Below are positions 35,362-48,830 of a DNA stretch of 64,000 bases, piece after piece. How positions within the stretch are numbered: the stretch's first letter is position 1; every line of letters starts with the position of its first letter. Below the pieces are notes generated by a model that saw nothing but the letters and a program-made list of their open reading frames with translations, made no database searches and was not told the origin of the DNA. The stretch covers positions 5,642,001 through 5,706,000 of the forward strand of contig NC_052393.1 in NCBI RefSeq assembly GCF_009389715.1, written 5' to 3'. A program made the translations under genes and the position numbers. This DNA is from Phoenix dactylifera. Lineage: Eukaryota; Streptophyta; Magnoliopsida; Arecales; Arecaceae.

Positions 35362-35916
35362 CCTCTATGATTGAAGATCCATTAAGGAGGTTCAATACGA
35401 TAGAAACGAAGCTGATTGAGTGATCGTGTCAGAGCATATTTTTCGGAGTATATCTCCTTCCATCCCTATGATGAGTATTTTTATCAGTGACATAAATATA
35501 TATTAGAAATGTTGAGTTATACTCTTAATAAGTTCAAGATAGAAAATCTGCAGGGTATTATGTCATAAATACCCTTGGAGGACTTACCTATGTGAGAAGT
35601 GTCGTATAGGCTGCGATTAGAGGTTTGGGTTAACCCTAATAAACTTTTCATGAAAAATCAAGATACTAAGCGCAAGGCCTTTGAATGACATTGACCATAT
35701 AATGATCCAATTAATCCGTACTGTGTATGTGATAAGCAGAAGTCTTACTCAAAAGGACCTAGTTCAAATTCTAATCCACTATAGTTTCTTTGGATAGATA
35801 CTATCAACACTAAGTAAGGTTCAAGTCCATGGGACACCTCACCCATTGCATAGTATAAGTTACCCAAATATTCTACTATATGATTTTTAAAAAAAATTAA
35901 ATATTTTGTGGGAGAT

Positions 35917-36545
35917 TGTTGGAGTTTTAATTAAAAAAATTATTTTTTTTTTAATCCCATAACCTTTAGTTGTTTTAAATGTTTTAAAATATCCTTTTTG
36001 TGAGACTCCTCTTTCAGAAGAGTTGTGACTCTTCAAAAGAGAACGTTGATTTCCAAAAATATATGGTGTTTCCGAAATATTACGTATCTTCGGAACCATC
36101 ACGTCTCTTCGGTATTCTAATAGAGTCTATATATAGACTCCTCTGGGATTAATCCTTATCGAATCCAAGCTCACTTATACTCTGTCTTCCGAAAGTTTCT
36201 TCCACAAATAGAGTTCTTCCACTAATAGAGTTCTTCCACTCTTCAACCTTTTGCTTTCTATCTTTTCTTTTTTTCTGGACATCTGAAGGAGTCGGTCAGG
36301 TCAAACCTTTCTAGCCATCATGCTCGTTAGAGAAGAATCGGGCTGAGACAGATTGTTGTATCTTAGAGACGAGATCGCTGCAAAGCTGCCCGTAATGGGT
36401 GAATCGCAGTTTTAGGGCAGTGCATATCACATGCTTCGATTTAGGCAAAAATTTTTCAATCTTAATTTATTTTAGTAAATTATTCTTTTATAATATTATT
36501 ATAAAGTAACACTATAGCAATTTTTAGATAATAATTTTTCCAACA
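35917..36545 (+). mobile_element. Copia 3' LTR, 629 bp
   Basis: Begins TGTTGGAGTTTTAAT directly after a purine-rich primer site (TTTGTGGGAGAT, ending 35916) and ends TTTTCCAACA, so TGTTGGA/TCCAACA inverted ends are present. No 5' LTR was found in the window, so this is a 5'-truncated copy. It abuts the right-hand SnRK1/OPT block. Confidence 0.85.
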
Positions 36546-36564
36546 ATTTTTTTCCCACGGTGCT

Positions 36565-36721
36565 CTGATCCTGGATCGTCTCTTCTAAACCACTCCCACT
36601 ACCCTCGGCGTGGGCTCCTTTGCTAAGGTGAAACTGGCCGACCATGTTCTCACGGGGCATAAGGTCGATCGCCATCAAGATCCTCAATCGCCCTGTGAGT
36701 GCGAGATGAAAGAAAGAACAA

Positions 36722-36759
<38 letters not shown>

Positions 36760-38752
36760 CTAAAAAGAAATAGAATGAATATGTGTTTATCTGCTTCATG
36801 AGTCAATAAAAGGATCTTTTCCACGTAAATAAAAGGGAGACTCCTGAAATTAGCATGGGTGAACCAACGGTAGTTGCTGCCTTGTTGGTATCCGAGAGCT
36901 CGCTTTTTTTCGGTTTATTTTTCTTCCTGATTAGTCCCATATCGACTGTGAATATGAAATTGGCTATATTAACCTTAGATGCCTTACCAAGCCTCATCGC
37001 CGAGCTCGGTTGCGTGGGCTTGTTACCCAAGCGGGGGTATTAAGGTGGTTGAACTGTGTATGTGGTTATTAGTAGGTCAGGTGCTGCATGGCGCACCACA
37101 AAAATGTTCTTGTGTAATTATTCCCCCGTCTCCTTCTTATTCTCCCGAACCTTTCTTCTCTTGCTCCTTGTCCTTAACCCTGTTGTTGCTGACTTGCTGT
37201 AGAATTTCCCCTTCTCCTCAACCCTGCACAGAACCGCCACCTTTTTTTTAATGCGTTGTTGGGTTTTACAGTCTTACCTTTTTTTTTAATGCCTTGTTGG
37301 GGTTTACGGACTTGCCTAGAAATCTTATTTGTTATGGTAAAGACGTTTGCATTCCTCGGCTCCCTATTAAATACGCCATTCTTTTAGCCCCTTTTTTTTT
37401 TTTTCAGTTGAGCGTTAATGTAGTAAACAAAGGTAGCGTGGTAGATCGTGCATTCCCTTCCATGCCGCATGCAAAAGGAGCGATAAATAAAAAGACCATA
37501 TTATTATGGTCGATTTTTTTATTTGATTTTGGATTTGGATACGGACCTAATATATATTTTTCATTTGGGTTTACAATTAAGGTAAAACAGGATACTGGTT
37601 CTACATATTAGGTAATAGATATAATTATCCTTGAGATCCTGTAATTGCAACAGCCTTATGATCACATTTAATATGAAATTAAAAAAAAAATCCTACTTGC
37701 TATTAAAGTTTTCTTATTCCTGGCTTATGGTGTGGTATAAAAGAATTGGGTTCAGAATTAAGATAAAAAAGATACTAATTCCATATATATTACATAATAG
37801 AAACTCAAAATAGAGAGAAAAAAAAATCCTAGCTGCTAGCTACTACAGTTTTCTTATTGTTGGCTTAGTGGTATAAGAGATTTGGTATTTTGGATGCCGC
37901 CAACACCATCAAAAGTTCCAACAATCCTCTTTTACCCTATGTTCACCCAACAATACATAGGAATATTTTGATAAAATAACTGATCTATAACCATCGAATA
38001 AAAGAACTGTTCCATAACCACTAAATATAGATTTAGATGGTACCACCTCTTACCATTTTATATGAGGGACGAGATTTGGTTTTGAAAGATGTTGGTTCTC
38101 ACTATATCCTTGACCTTTGACTCCACGGGTCTCAATTTAATCTGCTAGAAGGTGTGGGCCAAGTAAGGTGGGATGAATATGATATGAAATCTTTTTTGAA
38201 AAATTATCTAGTTTATATTTACTGATAATTTTTTTTATTTCAGCCCCTATCATGCCACATATCGAGGATTTATGATTTTAGAAATTTTAAATTTTTGATG
38301 TGTGATTTGATATGGAGTTGGGATAAAGATACAGCTAATAATATCAATATTAAAGATGTACTTTTGCCTCCACCAAGAAGATTCTTTTTGAATAAAAAAC
38401 TAAAATAAACAATTCAACTATCATGGAACTCCACGTAAATAACCTTGACCAAATAATTAAATGATAGGTACCAAACGTAGGCCCGGACATTATTTAAAAA
38501 TTCCAAACATGCACACTATTTTTTAATCCTAGCAGGTTGATTTCTAATGATGTAGATAGGATTCCGGGCCCGATGCTTTTACACTAATTTATGTCATCCA
38601 GGGAATCCCTCGCTACTTGGACCCAGTTCGCATATTAATTTGAATCTTTTAGTGGATCAGCCATGTCCTTTTATCCAATATCACTAACCTATTGGTTATT
38701 GACATGACTTAGCACCCACTTATTACGAATAAGAAAGGAATATAAATAATTC
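36565..38752 (+). repeat. Duplicated block, right copy, first part
   Basis: Counterpart of 26660-28985 (see left copy). It has a (CT)n microsatellite at 36724-36754 and an extra segment of about 540 bp at roughly 37383-37921. The unoccupied target site of the solo LTR lies at about 38332-38345. Collinearity breaks at 38752, after AATATAAATAATTC. Confidence 0.8.
36598..36695 (+). pseudogene. SnRK1/SNF1-like kinase N-lobe fragment, right copy
   Basis: Reads TTLGVGSFAKVKLADHVLTGHKV. A 4-bp insertion (GATC) then shifts the frame before GCCATCAAGATCCTCAATCG. It differs from the left copy in its disabling lesion, so the two decayed independently. No other kinase exons nearby. Confidence 0.75.
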
Positions 38753-41700
38753 TTTTAATACAAATAGAATTACACATTCAAATATATTATAACTACATAA
38801 TTGTTGGCCGACTGAAGATGGTGTCATTCTTGTCCAGATCCCATTTGATTGAAATGGGGTAATTGGGTAAACAAGTTCTGAAATTTTGAAGATGTCTTCC
38901 CAGTGGAAATGTTGGACTTTCCTTAGACTCCTATGATTCTTGTACTCTCCGAAGAATAAAGAGAGGAAGACGAGGACCCACAATGGAGCCTCTATCACTT
39001 GCATGATGGAGGGAGACATTAAATTAAATAATTTGACAACCAAATAAATAATATTGGACATTGGATATACTCTATTAATTAGATGATATCGTAGCAATTC
39101 ATCGAAAATTGTACCTCTACATGGTTTACCAAGCATGCAACTACTATCAATAGCTAAAAATTTCATTTCATTTTTTTTTTTTTTGGCAGTTGAATCGACA
39201 CTTGGGACATGGGTGGCATGGGATGAGCTTTAACATGGTATGAAGTTTTTTTAGGCTTACCTTGACATTGCTCTTTCTTGAAAGCAAGCAATTAAGAGTG
39301 AAATTAAGTTTTCCAACTATCTCTACTATAAAAGGTGTACAAGCACATGCGAGTCCCGTATTACGCTAAACTGCTATAAGTGGAAATGCGGGATATAGTA
39401 AGCCACATGGCCGCTTTCTACGTATAAATGAATGAAGGAGAACCAAGTTGGGAATGGGGATGGGGTGAAAAGGTCAGCGGCTTTCAAGGACTCTTCCTCT
39501 CTCTTCTCCGGACTTGGATGGGCCCCGTGTTGATGGCTGCCCTGAAGATTCTGATTCCGAGATTTTCTCACTTTCCGAGAGAATCCACGCCGCAAGTTTC
39601 TCATGCCAGTTGGACCCATCGCAACCCTCGCCCGTCGACAACGATTTGCGCGTTGCAGTTGAAGCGGGGGCTTTAAGTCGTTGATTTTTTTTGTTATGGC
39701 CAGTGATTGTGCGATCTTTCAGTATATATTTAGAAAGACTAATAGGATCACGAACTGGATGGCTTCGTACGTGGATAGTCATTTTGGGTCATCATATGGA
39801 TTGGAGAGGAAGAGTAGTCTAAATTTATTATTTTTCAATTTTATTGAATATATTCGTTCTAAAAATATATATAAAAAAATATAATGCATTTATTGTCCAT
39901 AAATCTCAAAGCGATCGATGAAATAATTGAATGGTTAATCCATGAGAGGGAAGTCAAATCCTTCTTTTGTGCAAAAGATGCACCCTTGGCCCTGTAGTAT
40001 TAACACGGTTCTCTAAGAATAACCAATAATTTATGTACTGTTTGTTTTTTAATTGCACCAATTTCCAAATGCTGTGCATGGCTAGGAAATCATATGGGGA
40101 TATATATAGTTTTCAGAACTATCACACGCTTTTTCTTTTTACTTTTGTTCGACTCCATTACATAGATTCAGTCCTCGAGATAAGTTTATTAATTCGAAGA
40201 AAAAAAAATCCTACCAACCAAGCTAGGGTCGCACCTACATGGAAAAGTTTCGATGCATACTACAAAGTTTAGCGCAGCCTAGCATGTAGCACTTAAATTG
40301 TGTTAATCAGCACCGAGCATGCATCTAATAAGATTACATTTACTTCATTAGATATATTGAGGAAATTATGTTTTTAAATTGACAGCTAAGTGTTGAGATG
40401 TGCAATTACTATTAATGTGTACATCACATTCTTGCATTTTGAGAACTAATGTTTATATTAATCAGAATTTAAAACATTTTTGAGACACAAACTTCTTGTC
40501 TGGTGCAACAACTTCATCTTATTTGATAGGTTTTTGGTTATCGATACACGTATCATGCAAATCAAATGCCAGACTAACGAGTCTTGGACAAGAGTGTCAT
40601 TCTATAATCATGGGTGCACGTAATTCCTTCTGTGTCTTCCAACCCCAGGGTCCCTATGAATGTTCTTTCCCAAGAGGACATGGATTGCGCGCCATTAAAA
40701 TGTCCTTCTCGTTGGGGTTGGAACGACCTATAAAACCTGCTGTGGTTCAAATTTGGCCCGAAGGTGATCATGTTGGGAGAGTCGAAGGAGCTGCCAGCTA
40801 GTGCTGAGAAAGGAGAGCCACATCGCGTGCGCCGACGTACCTGCACAAAGCCTCACTGGTGGTTCCGATGAGGGCACTCCGATGCTCAAGTTAGAATGGA
40901 TCTTAGTTGGTCTTCCAAAAGTTCTCTAGGCATTACCTGAGGGGGTTATTTATAGTTTCCATAGAGGTGTCCAAGTGGCGGAGGTATGATCCGTTCTCAT
41001 CATGGAAGGAAATGTCTTTTAGCCAAATGGCGCGCAATTAGAGCTTGCTTGAAGTACAAGATCTTTTGTCCTAAACATGACGATCCATTTTACCCTCCAT
41101 CAGAACCTGAAAATATTTAAAAAGATGTATGCCACGAAACATCCAAAGGGCATCTTATATTATTATTGAGGAGGACATCTTGATGGTGGCTATCTACTAT
41201 CAAGTAAAACCTGCTACAAAAACTAGATTCCATTGTCTGATACAAGATTGCTGGAAAATAGGTGCTCTACTTTAGTATAAGATGATATATACAAAACGTC
41301 AGCACCAATGTATTAACAACAATAATTCTACCAAAATAGGTAAACATCATCAAGTACCCCATATCCAATACCATAACTACTGTACTCTTATCGCACAAAA
41401 CAAGTCTAGGCAATTTTACTAGTAAATCTAAAACAAGAGGCCATGTTAGTCTCATAAATGCGTACGTAGGGGGTGTCCTAGGAATAAAAAAAATAGGGCC
41501 AATTTATTGAATGATGGGAAACCAATTTATTTATCTCCGAGTTGGGTAAGTATGTCAACCTATTTCATATGTAAATGTTGCACATAAGAAATTAATATAA
41601 CAATGTTTCTTTTTTAAGAAGAGCATAAGAACATGAGTAAGTTAGTTAGCTAAAAAAGTTGACCAACTTTTTCACATTTGATTCACGCCAGTTTATAATT

Positions 41701-41837
41701 AGTTTGTGATTTAAAAAAAAAAAGGTAACTTCCATTTATGCACATCTGAAAATATATATAGGGCGCACTTGGTTCACAATCATAATTGGAATAGAAATAG
41801 AGTCAAAGTAACCCTATTGCTCGATGTGTTTGGATCA
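38753..41837. other. About 3.1 kb inserted in the right block copy
   Basis: Absent from the left copy, where AATTCGAG joins AAAACCAATTACA directly. It includes a 147-codon minus frame (38723-39166, overlapping the left edge) of unknown kind and the LTR remnant at 40738-41102. A GGGCGCACTTGGTTCA stretch at 41761 resembles ends of small transposons. No convincing gene or single target duplication was found, so it may be composite. Confidence 0.5.
40738..41102. mobile_element. Internally deleted LTR remnant (same family as 27.6-28.5 kb)
   Basis: Starts TGCTGTGGTTCAAATTTGGC and ends CCCTCCATCA, following the 946-bp LTR at both ends but only 365 bp long. Flanks AAACC and GAACC look like a 5-bp target duplication with one mismatch. 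Confidence 0.75.
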
Positions 41838-42481
41838 TGACCCAAAACCAATTACAAAGAAAGATATTTTTGGAAACTCAATTAAAACGAGAAGTATTTT
41901 TTAAAAAAATTAATTTTTTAGGATAAAGATAGTGGACTGATTTGGAAAACCAGAAGTGTAACAAGATATCACACAACCGTAGTATATTTTTAGGGATTCA
42001 AATTTTCGTTGGTCAAGTATATCTCAAGTTGCTATATATATGCCGAGTAAAAATAACTACAGATTCATTGGATGTTCAAATCCTAAAATCCGGTCTACAT
42101 TCAGAATACAGAAACTGAATGGTATCTATCCTCGCTTTTGATTTTTGTAACAGCTCGGAAAAAGAAAACAACCAATATTTCCCTTCCAATAATAGCGGGA
42201 GTTCCAGGTAATATACAACTAAGCTGTCCTTCCAAACGAACGGCCGCAGAGCTTTCCACCAAAAAAAAAAAACGCGGAAAGAGAGGGGCACGATCGTAAA
42301 ATCCAGTCCACGCGAGATTCTCTACGAGATTCTCAACTCCCCTGCGTCCATAATTCTATTCCTCCACGCTCCTGGCTCCTCCTATAACTATAACGACCGG
42401 CCCCGAGTCCGAGTACGCCACCAATACCTCCACAAATTCCTCCCCCAATCCGGCGGAGACGATCTAAAGAGAAGAAGAGGG
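41838..42481 (+). promoter_or_regulatory. OPT upstream region (part of duplicated block)
   Basis: Matches 28985-29438 apart from about 120 bp (near 42195-42345) missing in the left copy. TATATATAT at 42033-42041 is a TATA candidate. If it is used, the leader would be about 400 nt. The last 130 bp before the ATG are CT/GC-rich. Confidence 0.5.
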
Positions 42482-45400
42482 ATGGATAAACGAGAAGGAG
42501 AGCGAGAGGCGGCGACGAAGGCGTCGATGGACGTGGAAGCTATCCCCGGGGCCGGCGTGGAGGATGAGGAGAACTCGCCGATCGAGCAGGTGCGGTTGAC
42601 GGTGTTGACGACGGACGACCCGACGCTCCCGGTGTGGACGTTCCGGATGTGGTTCATCGGGATCCTGTCGTGCTCGCTGATGGCGTTCTTGAACCAGTTC
42701 TTCTCCTACCGGACGGAGCCCCTCATCATCGGCCAGATCACGATCCAGGTGGCGTCGCTGCCGGTGGGGCGTTTCCTGGCGAGGGTTCTGCCGGCGACGA
42801 AGTTCCGGCTGCCGGGATTCGGGGATCGGAAGTTCAGCCTGAACCCGGGGCCCTTCAACATGAAGGAGCACGTGCTGATCTCGATCTTCGCGAACGCCGG
42901 GTGCGCGTTCGGGAGCGGGTCGGCGTACGCCGTCGGGATCGTCGACATCATCAGGGCCTTCTACAAGAGGAGCATCTCCTTCATCGCCAGCTGGCTTCTC
43001 ATCGTCACCACTCAGGTTACCTTCCCCCCATCGTCTTCCTTCGTTTCAAATTTGTTTCATTGGGTTGGGGATCATGCTAGCATGCGCCGGGGAACGAAGA
43101 AGAAAGAGAGAAAAAAAAATAGACGGGATTTGGGACGGGGGCTGGTGCTAACGTGAGCGTGGGTGGGATGGATGCAGGTTTTGGGTTACGGGTGGGCGGG
43201 CCTGTTGAGGAAGTACGTGGTGGAGCCGGCGCACATGTGGTGGCCGGGCACGCTCGTGCAGGTCTCTCTCTTCCGGTACGTTTTCTTGCTATGTATCTCT
43301 TTGATTGCTTTAAGCTTGCGCTCCTCCGGTCTCAATACAGCCCCTTTTACCGCATATCATGCGTTAATATAGCGAATTCTCCCTTTTCAATATCATCGTA
43401 GCTATTTAGAAGGCTACGATGTGGATTCTCCCGTGTAATATTTATGCAGACCTCAGAGATTTCAATCTCTTTTCTTTTTCTTATTAAACAGTCAATTGTA
43501 TGATGGGGAAGCATGACTATTACATGAAGGTTTCAATTTTTATAGTGTAGCTTTATTTATCTAATTATTAAAATTTTGTATGTTTATATAATATATCTTA
43601 GAAACAATAATTAGTTGTACAAGCCTAAGTATCCAATTAATACATCCAATAAATTTGTATTGCAATGTTTTCTAGTTTATATAATTCATAAATTAGATCC
43701 ACCTTGATACAATTTTTAAGAAGAGCCTGACTCAAAAAGGCTAATAAGAATGAGACTAAATATACAAGGCCCTCATAATACATTCTAGTGTAGTTGTAGA
43801 ATACTAATAATAGGAAGGTTTGCAAGGTTTCGCATCACAATAAATATGGATTTCATTAATTTTTTCAGAAAACTTCCGTCGGATGGTTGTCACATAGATG
43901 AGTCAGTACAATGTCGATTTATAGCAAAGGTCCGCATTGGCGGGTAGCCCACAATTTGGTGAATCCACCTCGCACATCACATCATCGACCCCTCGATGTA
44001 TCCACCTCCTAAACGCCGTTATCCTACTTTATAAGTTGGCCTGTGCTCACACGTTGTTTTGGTGCGCTTGGGAGACTGCTAATTGGAATTGGACGATGCT
44101 GGGTCACGGCTAATGGACCCATGCTGCCACAAGGCCATTACTTTATGCAATCCTTTTTGATGCAATAAATCCTTACGGCCCAAAATAATAATTTCAAGTA
44201 TGTTTTTATGTTTAAGGTTTTGTTTATCTATCTTGCTAATAATGTTAATAATGTTAAATTAATGTAAACCACAGTCAGATGATTTTTTTTAAAAAAAAAT
44301 CAGGCAATGCTGCACATAAATACCACAGTTTTAAAATAAATCATTAAATGATATGCTGTAGGCCGATTTACTTGACATATATGACCAAAAAACAAATTAA
44401 ATACAGTACAGAGTGAAAATTAATAATTTTCTTACTTCCCCTAATTGCAAATATACTTTTTAAGATTATGGCACTTCATACCACACTATAAGATTTTCCA
44501 TATCAATAATTTGCTTGTCAATAAACTTATCATTATATAGTAAGAAGGTAATCTTATGGTCCTGTTAGCGGACAGGCGGAAAATAGCACCTGTGTTCCTC
44601 GTATTTATGAACTGTTGTAAGCCATTTCACACTAATGTTCATTTCTGGCAGCAGAGAAATCTAGTTGTTTGAACTCATTTAATAATAAAACATATTGTTC
44701 AATATTCATAAACACCACCGAGTAACCTAAAAAACACAATTTTGAATCCGCAGGGCACTGCATGAAAAGGAAGATAGCCGCATGTCAAGAGCCAAGTTTT
44801 TTGTCATCGCACTCGCCTGCAGCTTCTTATGGTATGCGGTTCCAGGGTTCTTGTTCCCGACCCTCACCAGCATTTCATGGCTGTGCTGGGTCTTCTCCAA
44901 GTCTGTCACAGCCCAGCAGCTTGGGTCTGGCATGAGGGGCCTGGGCATTGGGGCATTCACCCTAGACTGGTCGGCGGTTTCCTCTTTTCTCTTCAGCCCA
45001 CTGGTTTCCCCCTTCTTTGCCATCGTCAACGTATTTTTCGGCTATGTCCTCATCGTCTACATTGTCACCCCGGTGGCTTATTGGGGTCTAGACTTGTACC
45101 ACGCCAAGACATTCCCCATCTTCTCCTCACATTTATTCACCTCCGCCGGCCAAAATTATGATGTCCATGCCATTGTCAATAACAAGTTTGAAATTGACGT
45201 GCAAGCGTATGAGAAGCAGGGAAAGATCAGTCTGAGTATTTTCTTTGCTCTGAGTTATGGTCTTGGATTTGCTACTATTGCTGCTACAGTTACACATGTG
45301 GCATTTTTCTATGGAAGGTACGTACGTCTCCATATGTACGAGATTACAATACGACTTGCTCTGCTGTTTCTTTATGTGTTTGAATGGTTCTTGCATCGCT

Positions 45401-46963
45401 CACCATTTAACTGCTCCATGGAGGCAAACATCCTATGCATGCTTGTGAGTTCTAAAGCATCATATAATTATACGACTGCTATTGATCATGCATTCATCTG
45501 TAGGAAGGCATGAAATGTTAGATGCACATAATTGTTAAGTCATTTGCCATTCTCTAATCTTCGAATCACAATTTTATGGTGTGGTGGCTCTATTTAAGTG
45601 AAAGTATTTTACTTCACTACCGAATTGGATAAATTTGCAGGGAGATTTATGACCGGTTTCGCGCTTCATATAAAAAGAAGGCTGATATTCACACCAAGTT
45701 GATGAGGAATTACGAGGAGATACCCGGCTGGTGGTTTTACTCCCTGCTAATAGTGACATTTGTGATTTCTCTAATCCTATGCACTGTGTTGAAGGACCAG
45801 GTTCAGCTGCCATGGTGGGGGCTTCTCTTTGCCTGCGCTATGGCCTTCCTCTTCACTCTCCCCACCAGCATCATAACTGCAACTACAAACCAGGTACAAA
45901 CTAATGCCTCACAAACTTTTCTAATGCTGCACGCGCGATAAATGCATGGCTGAAAGAATCATCCAAATGATACCTCTTTTTATGAGCAAAACTCCAAATG
46001 ATACCTCCACGACTCCAGTGCTCACTGTTTCTTGTTTTGCTCTGTTTTAAAAAGACCCCGGGTCTCAACATTATTACAGAATACGTCATGGGTCTGATTC
46101 AACCGGGGAAGCCAATTTCCAACGTGTGCTTCAAAGTTTATGGCTACATGAGCATGGCTCAAGCTATCTCCTTCCTCGCTGACTTTAAGCTCGGCCATTA
46201 CATGAAGATTCCACCCAAATCAATGTTCATAGTTCAGGTACACTCATTAGAACCCAATACGTATCTGACCGTTTTATCATCTTTATTGGCTCAGCAGCAG
46301 CTACCTCCAAAACAATTCTATATCCTCCCGACTCACTCTTCTCGACAGTTTGTTGGAACCATCATCGCAGGAACGATCAATCTTGCTGTCGCATGGTGGC
46401 TGCTAGGTTCTGTCGAGAATATTTGCAACGATCAACTCCTTCCGGCAAACAGCCCTTGGACATGCCCAGGCGATCGGGTCTTCTTCGACGCTTCGGTCAT
46501 TTGGGGTTTGGTCGGACCCAGGCGTATCTTTGGGCCGCTGGGCAACTATGGAGCGCTCAATTGGTTCTTCGTCGGTGGAGCTCTAGGTCCCATTATCGTG
46601 TGGATCTTTCACAAGATATTCCCAGGCCAAACTTGGATCCCCTTGATTAACCTTCCAGTCTTGCTTGGAGCCACAGCTGCTATGCCTCCAGCCACATCAG
46701 TGAACTACAATTCTTGGATTGTAGTTGGAACTGTGTTCAACTTCTTCGTCTATCGGTACCGAAAGAAGTGGTGGGAGAGGTATAATTACATTCTCTCCGC
46801 TGCACTGGATGCTGGCGTTGCATTCATGGGGGTGGTCTTGTACTTCGCATTGAGCCTAGAGAACGTAAGTATTGACTGGTGGGGAACTGCCGGGGAGCAT
46901 TGTCCTCTTGCAACTTGTCCCACGGCCAGAGGGGTGCAAGTAGATGGCTGTCCCGTCTTCTAA
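42482..46963 (+). CDS. OPT: Oligopeptide transporter (OPT family, peptide-transporter clade), six exons
   Basis: A multi-membrane transporter expected to move small peptides or related metal-binding compounds across a cell membrane (family role). Exons: 42482-43015, 43178-43275, 44754-45317, 45641-45893, 46055-46237 and 46349-46963. All introns are GT..AG. Phases are consistent and the total is 748 codons, the usual OPT length. Family signatures are NPGPFN (residues 121-126) and KIPPKSM (534-540, where KIPPR is usual). The C-terminus is [20 protein letters not shown] ending VDGCPVF. The N-terminus is acidic and cytosolic-type, with hydrophobic segments throughout exons 1, 3, 4 and 6. Exon 1 is markedly GC-rich compared with later exons. 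No stop or frameshift was found. Which OPT subgroup member it is cannot be fixed by eye; it resembles the OPT1/4/5 side of the family. Confidence 0.95.
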
Positions 46964-48650
46964 TCCGCTCTGCTACATTTCATCTTTCTTTTATCCTTCT
47001 CTGTGATCAAAGTATGAGGTCCTCTGCTGAAACTCTGTTTATTTTACTCGGTTCATATTGTACCCATTCATACAAATGATTCCTTAGAATGCTTAAAAGT
47101 ACTTTGGTCGTTGATTCTTCTCAATCAAAACCAACAATTCCGAAATCAAACAAATTTTTTGGTTTGTTAGTTCTTGCCAACCAAAACCAACACTTCCAAT
47201 ATCAAATAAATTTCCTGGATTTATTCAAGGAAGTTGCAAAATCTGAGTTTTCTGAAGACAATTCAGCAAAGCGATTGACCACTAGAACTGCAATTACTGC
47301 ATCCACTACATTTCATGTAAGTTAAATGCATCATATTCAACTATTAGAAGGTATCTGTAGGTTTCTGCTCCTTCCACATGGCAGCACACTAACAAAAACA
47401 GCAGAGAAGTCAATCTTGAAAAGAACAGGAGCCGAAGCAAACTCCAGGATGGAGGCCAGAGATTCTAGAACTCCAGTCAGCCACCCTGCGATACTGGAAA
47501 AAGAGAAAATGGTCAGCATCTGTAATCTCTCCTCGATCCTGGAAAAATCACACAATGTTCCATTTGCTGGATGATTGCATGCACGCACACAAAAATTAAG
47601 TTCCCATAGCAACTACCTTTGTATACCTGATCAGAGAATCACGCTGCACCGCCTTTATTAAAGGCTATGGAGACATACGAAAAAGGAACATTTGCACCTA
47701 GCAGCCTCATCCATCTCACTTAAGTGTACATATGCAAATATGTTGAGCAGCAAAAATGAAGCCAGGTGACCATGTCCTCCAGCCATTTGCAGCAGACTAA
47801 CCAATTAGTTGCATATAGGAGAACAACAGACTACTTGAAATATTTTTGGATAGATTCTCTTCACCGAATAGTTTATTTGGCATTAGATTCTTCATAGAAC
47901 GGTCATTGAAACACCATATAATCATTACATAAACACGATCGAAATTCATTAGCAATTACAGCTCTTCTCAAACAAGCACCAGGATTCCATCACACCTTGC
48001 TGCGCACATCCAGGTCGTCACATTGAATATTGAATGAGACAATATTAGATGACATTAAACATTCTTTCTAGTTAAAGAATCAGATACCGCTACCATCCAT
48101 GAAATTAAGGATCTGAAAAAGAGTTCCATGCCCCTACATTTCCTCCCTCAGGTACCCTTCTCCGAGCAGCCTGCGGCAATCTGCAATCATCACACCCCTA
48201 TACACTGCCATCTGAAGCATCAGCTACCGATCTTTTACACGACTCGACACGTCCTAAATCATGTAGTCTAGCTCCTTCGAGCAGCTTTAAGACAATCTGC
48301 AATTGTTTTGCCCCTGCACATAGCCATCTTAAGTGACAACCAAATTTATAATCTTTTCTACGCATGACTCTCATCTGTCGAGCACATTTAAATAGTTTTT
48401 TTTTGAAAAAAAGAAAACATACATATTTATCACAGGACAAACTGAGCTAAGTTCTTAGTGATGCTTATTCATACTATTTCTCATTAATAAAGAAGAAAAT
48501 GGTGTAACAATTTCCTTAAGGTGTCAAAAAGGTCGACAATTCTATGTTTGTATGTGCATATACATAAACAAAATTGGATTAAGTTTAACTCAAACGATTC
48601 TGTGCTTATCTATTCTCTCACCATTTTTGAAAGTATGTTTAATGTACTTC
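46964..48650. other. OPT 3' flank and intergenic DNA
   Basis: A direct duplication 'caaccaaaaccaacacttccaatatcaaa' / 'caatcaaaaccaacaattccgaaatcaaa'-like (about 47115-47205) suggests a small element. Two related ~55-bp segments lie near 48165-48220 and 48275-48335 (GAGCAGC..GACAATCTGCAA..). Short minus frames at 47337-47612 and 48198-48440 have no recognised family. Confidence 0.4.
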
Positions 48651-48666
48651 CACTACAACAAATATG

Positions 48667-48830
48667 AGCTTTGCCGACTCTTTTATCCCGACGCTAGGGG
48701 AAAGCGTCGGGAAAGTTTGGCTTAGATCCAGCCTTTGCCGACGCTTTCTCTAGCGTCGGTAAAGGTTTACATACAACGCTTAAAAGCGTCGGGAAAAGAT
48801 AAAAAAAACGACGACGCATAAAAGCGTCGT
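48667..48830. repeat. CACTA left subterminal repeats
   Basis: Alternating 'gccgacgctt' / 'aagcgtcggg' motifs in both orientations. These can pair into short hairpins and match the right subterminal array. Confidence 0.85.

Noticed and set aside
38723..39166. 147-codon minus-strand frame
   Set aside because: No family recognised, AT-rich, crosses the boundary of the inserted 3.1-kb segment; not called as a gene.
42464..43080. Long frames antisense to or out of frame with OPT exon 1
   Set aside because: Shadows caused by high GC; the sense frame matches OPT throughout with correct splice sites.
47337..47612. 91-codon minus frame (AGWLTGVLESLASILEFASA..)
   Set aside because: Looks membrane-like but has no identifiable family, no partner exons and no conserved splice structure.
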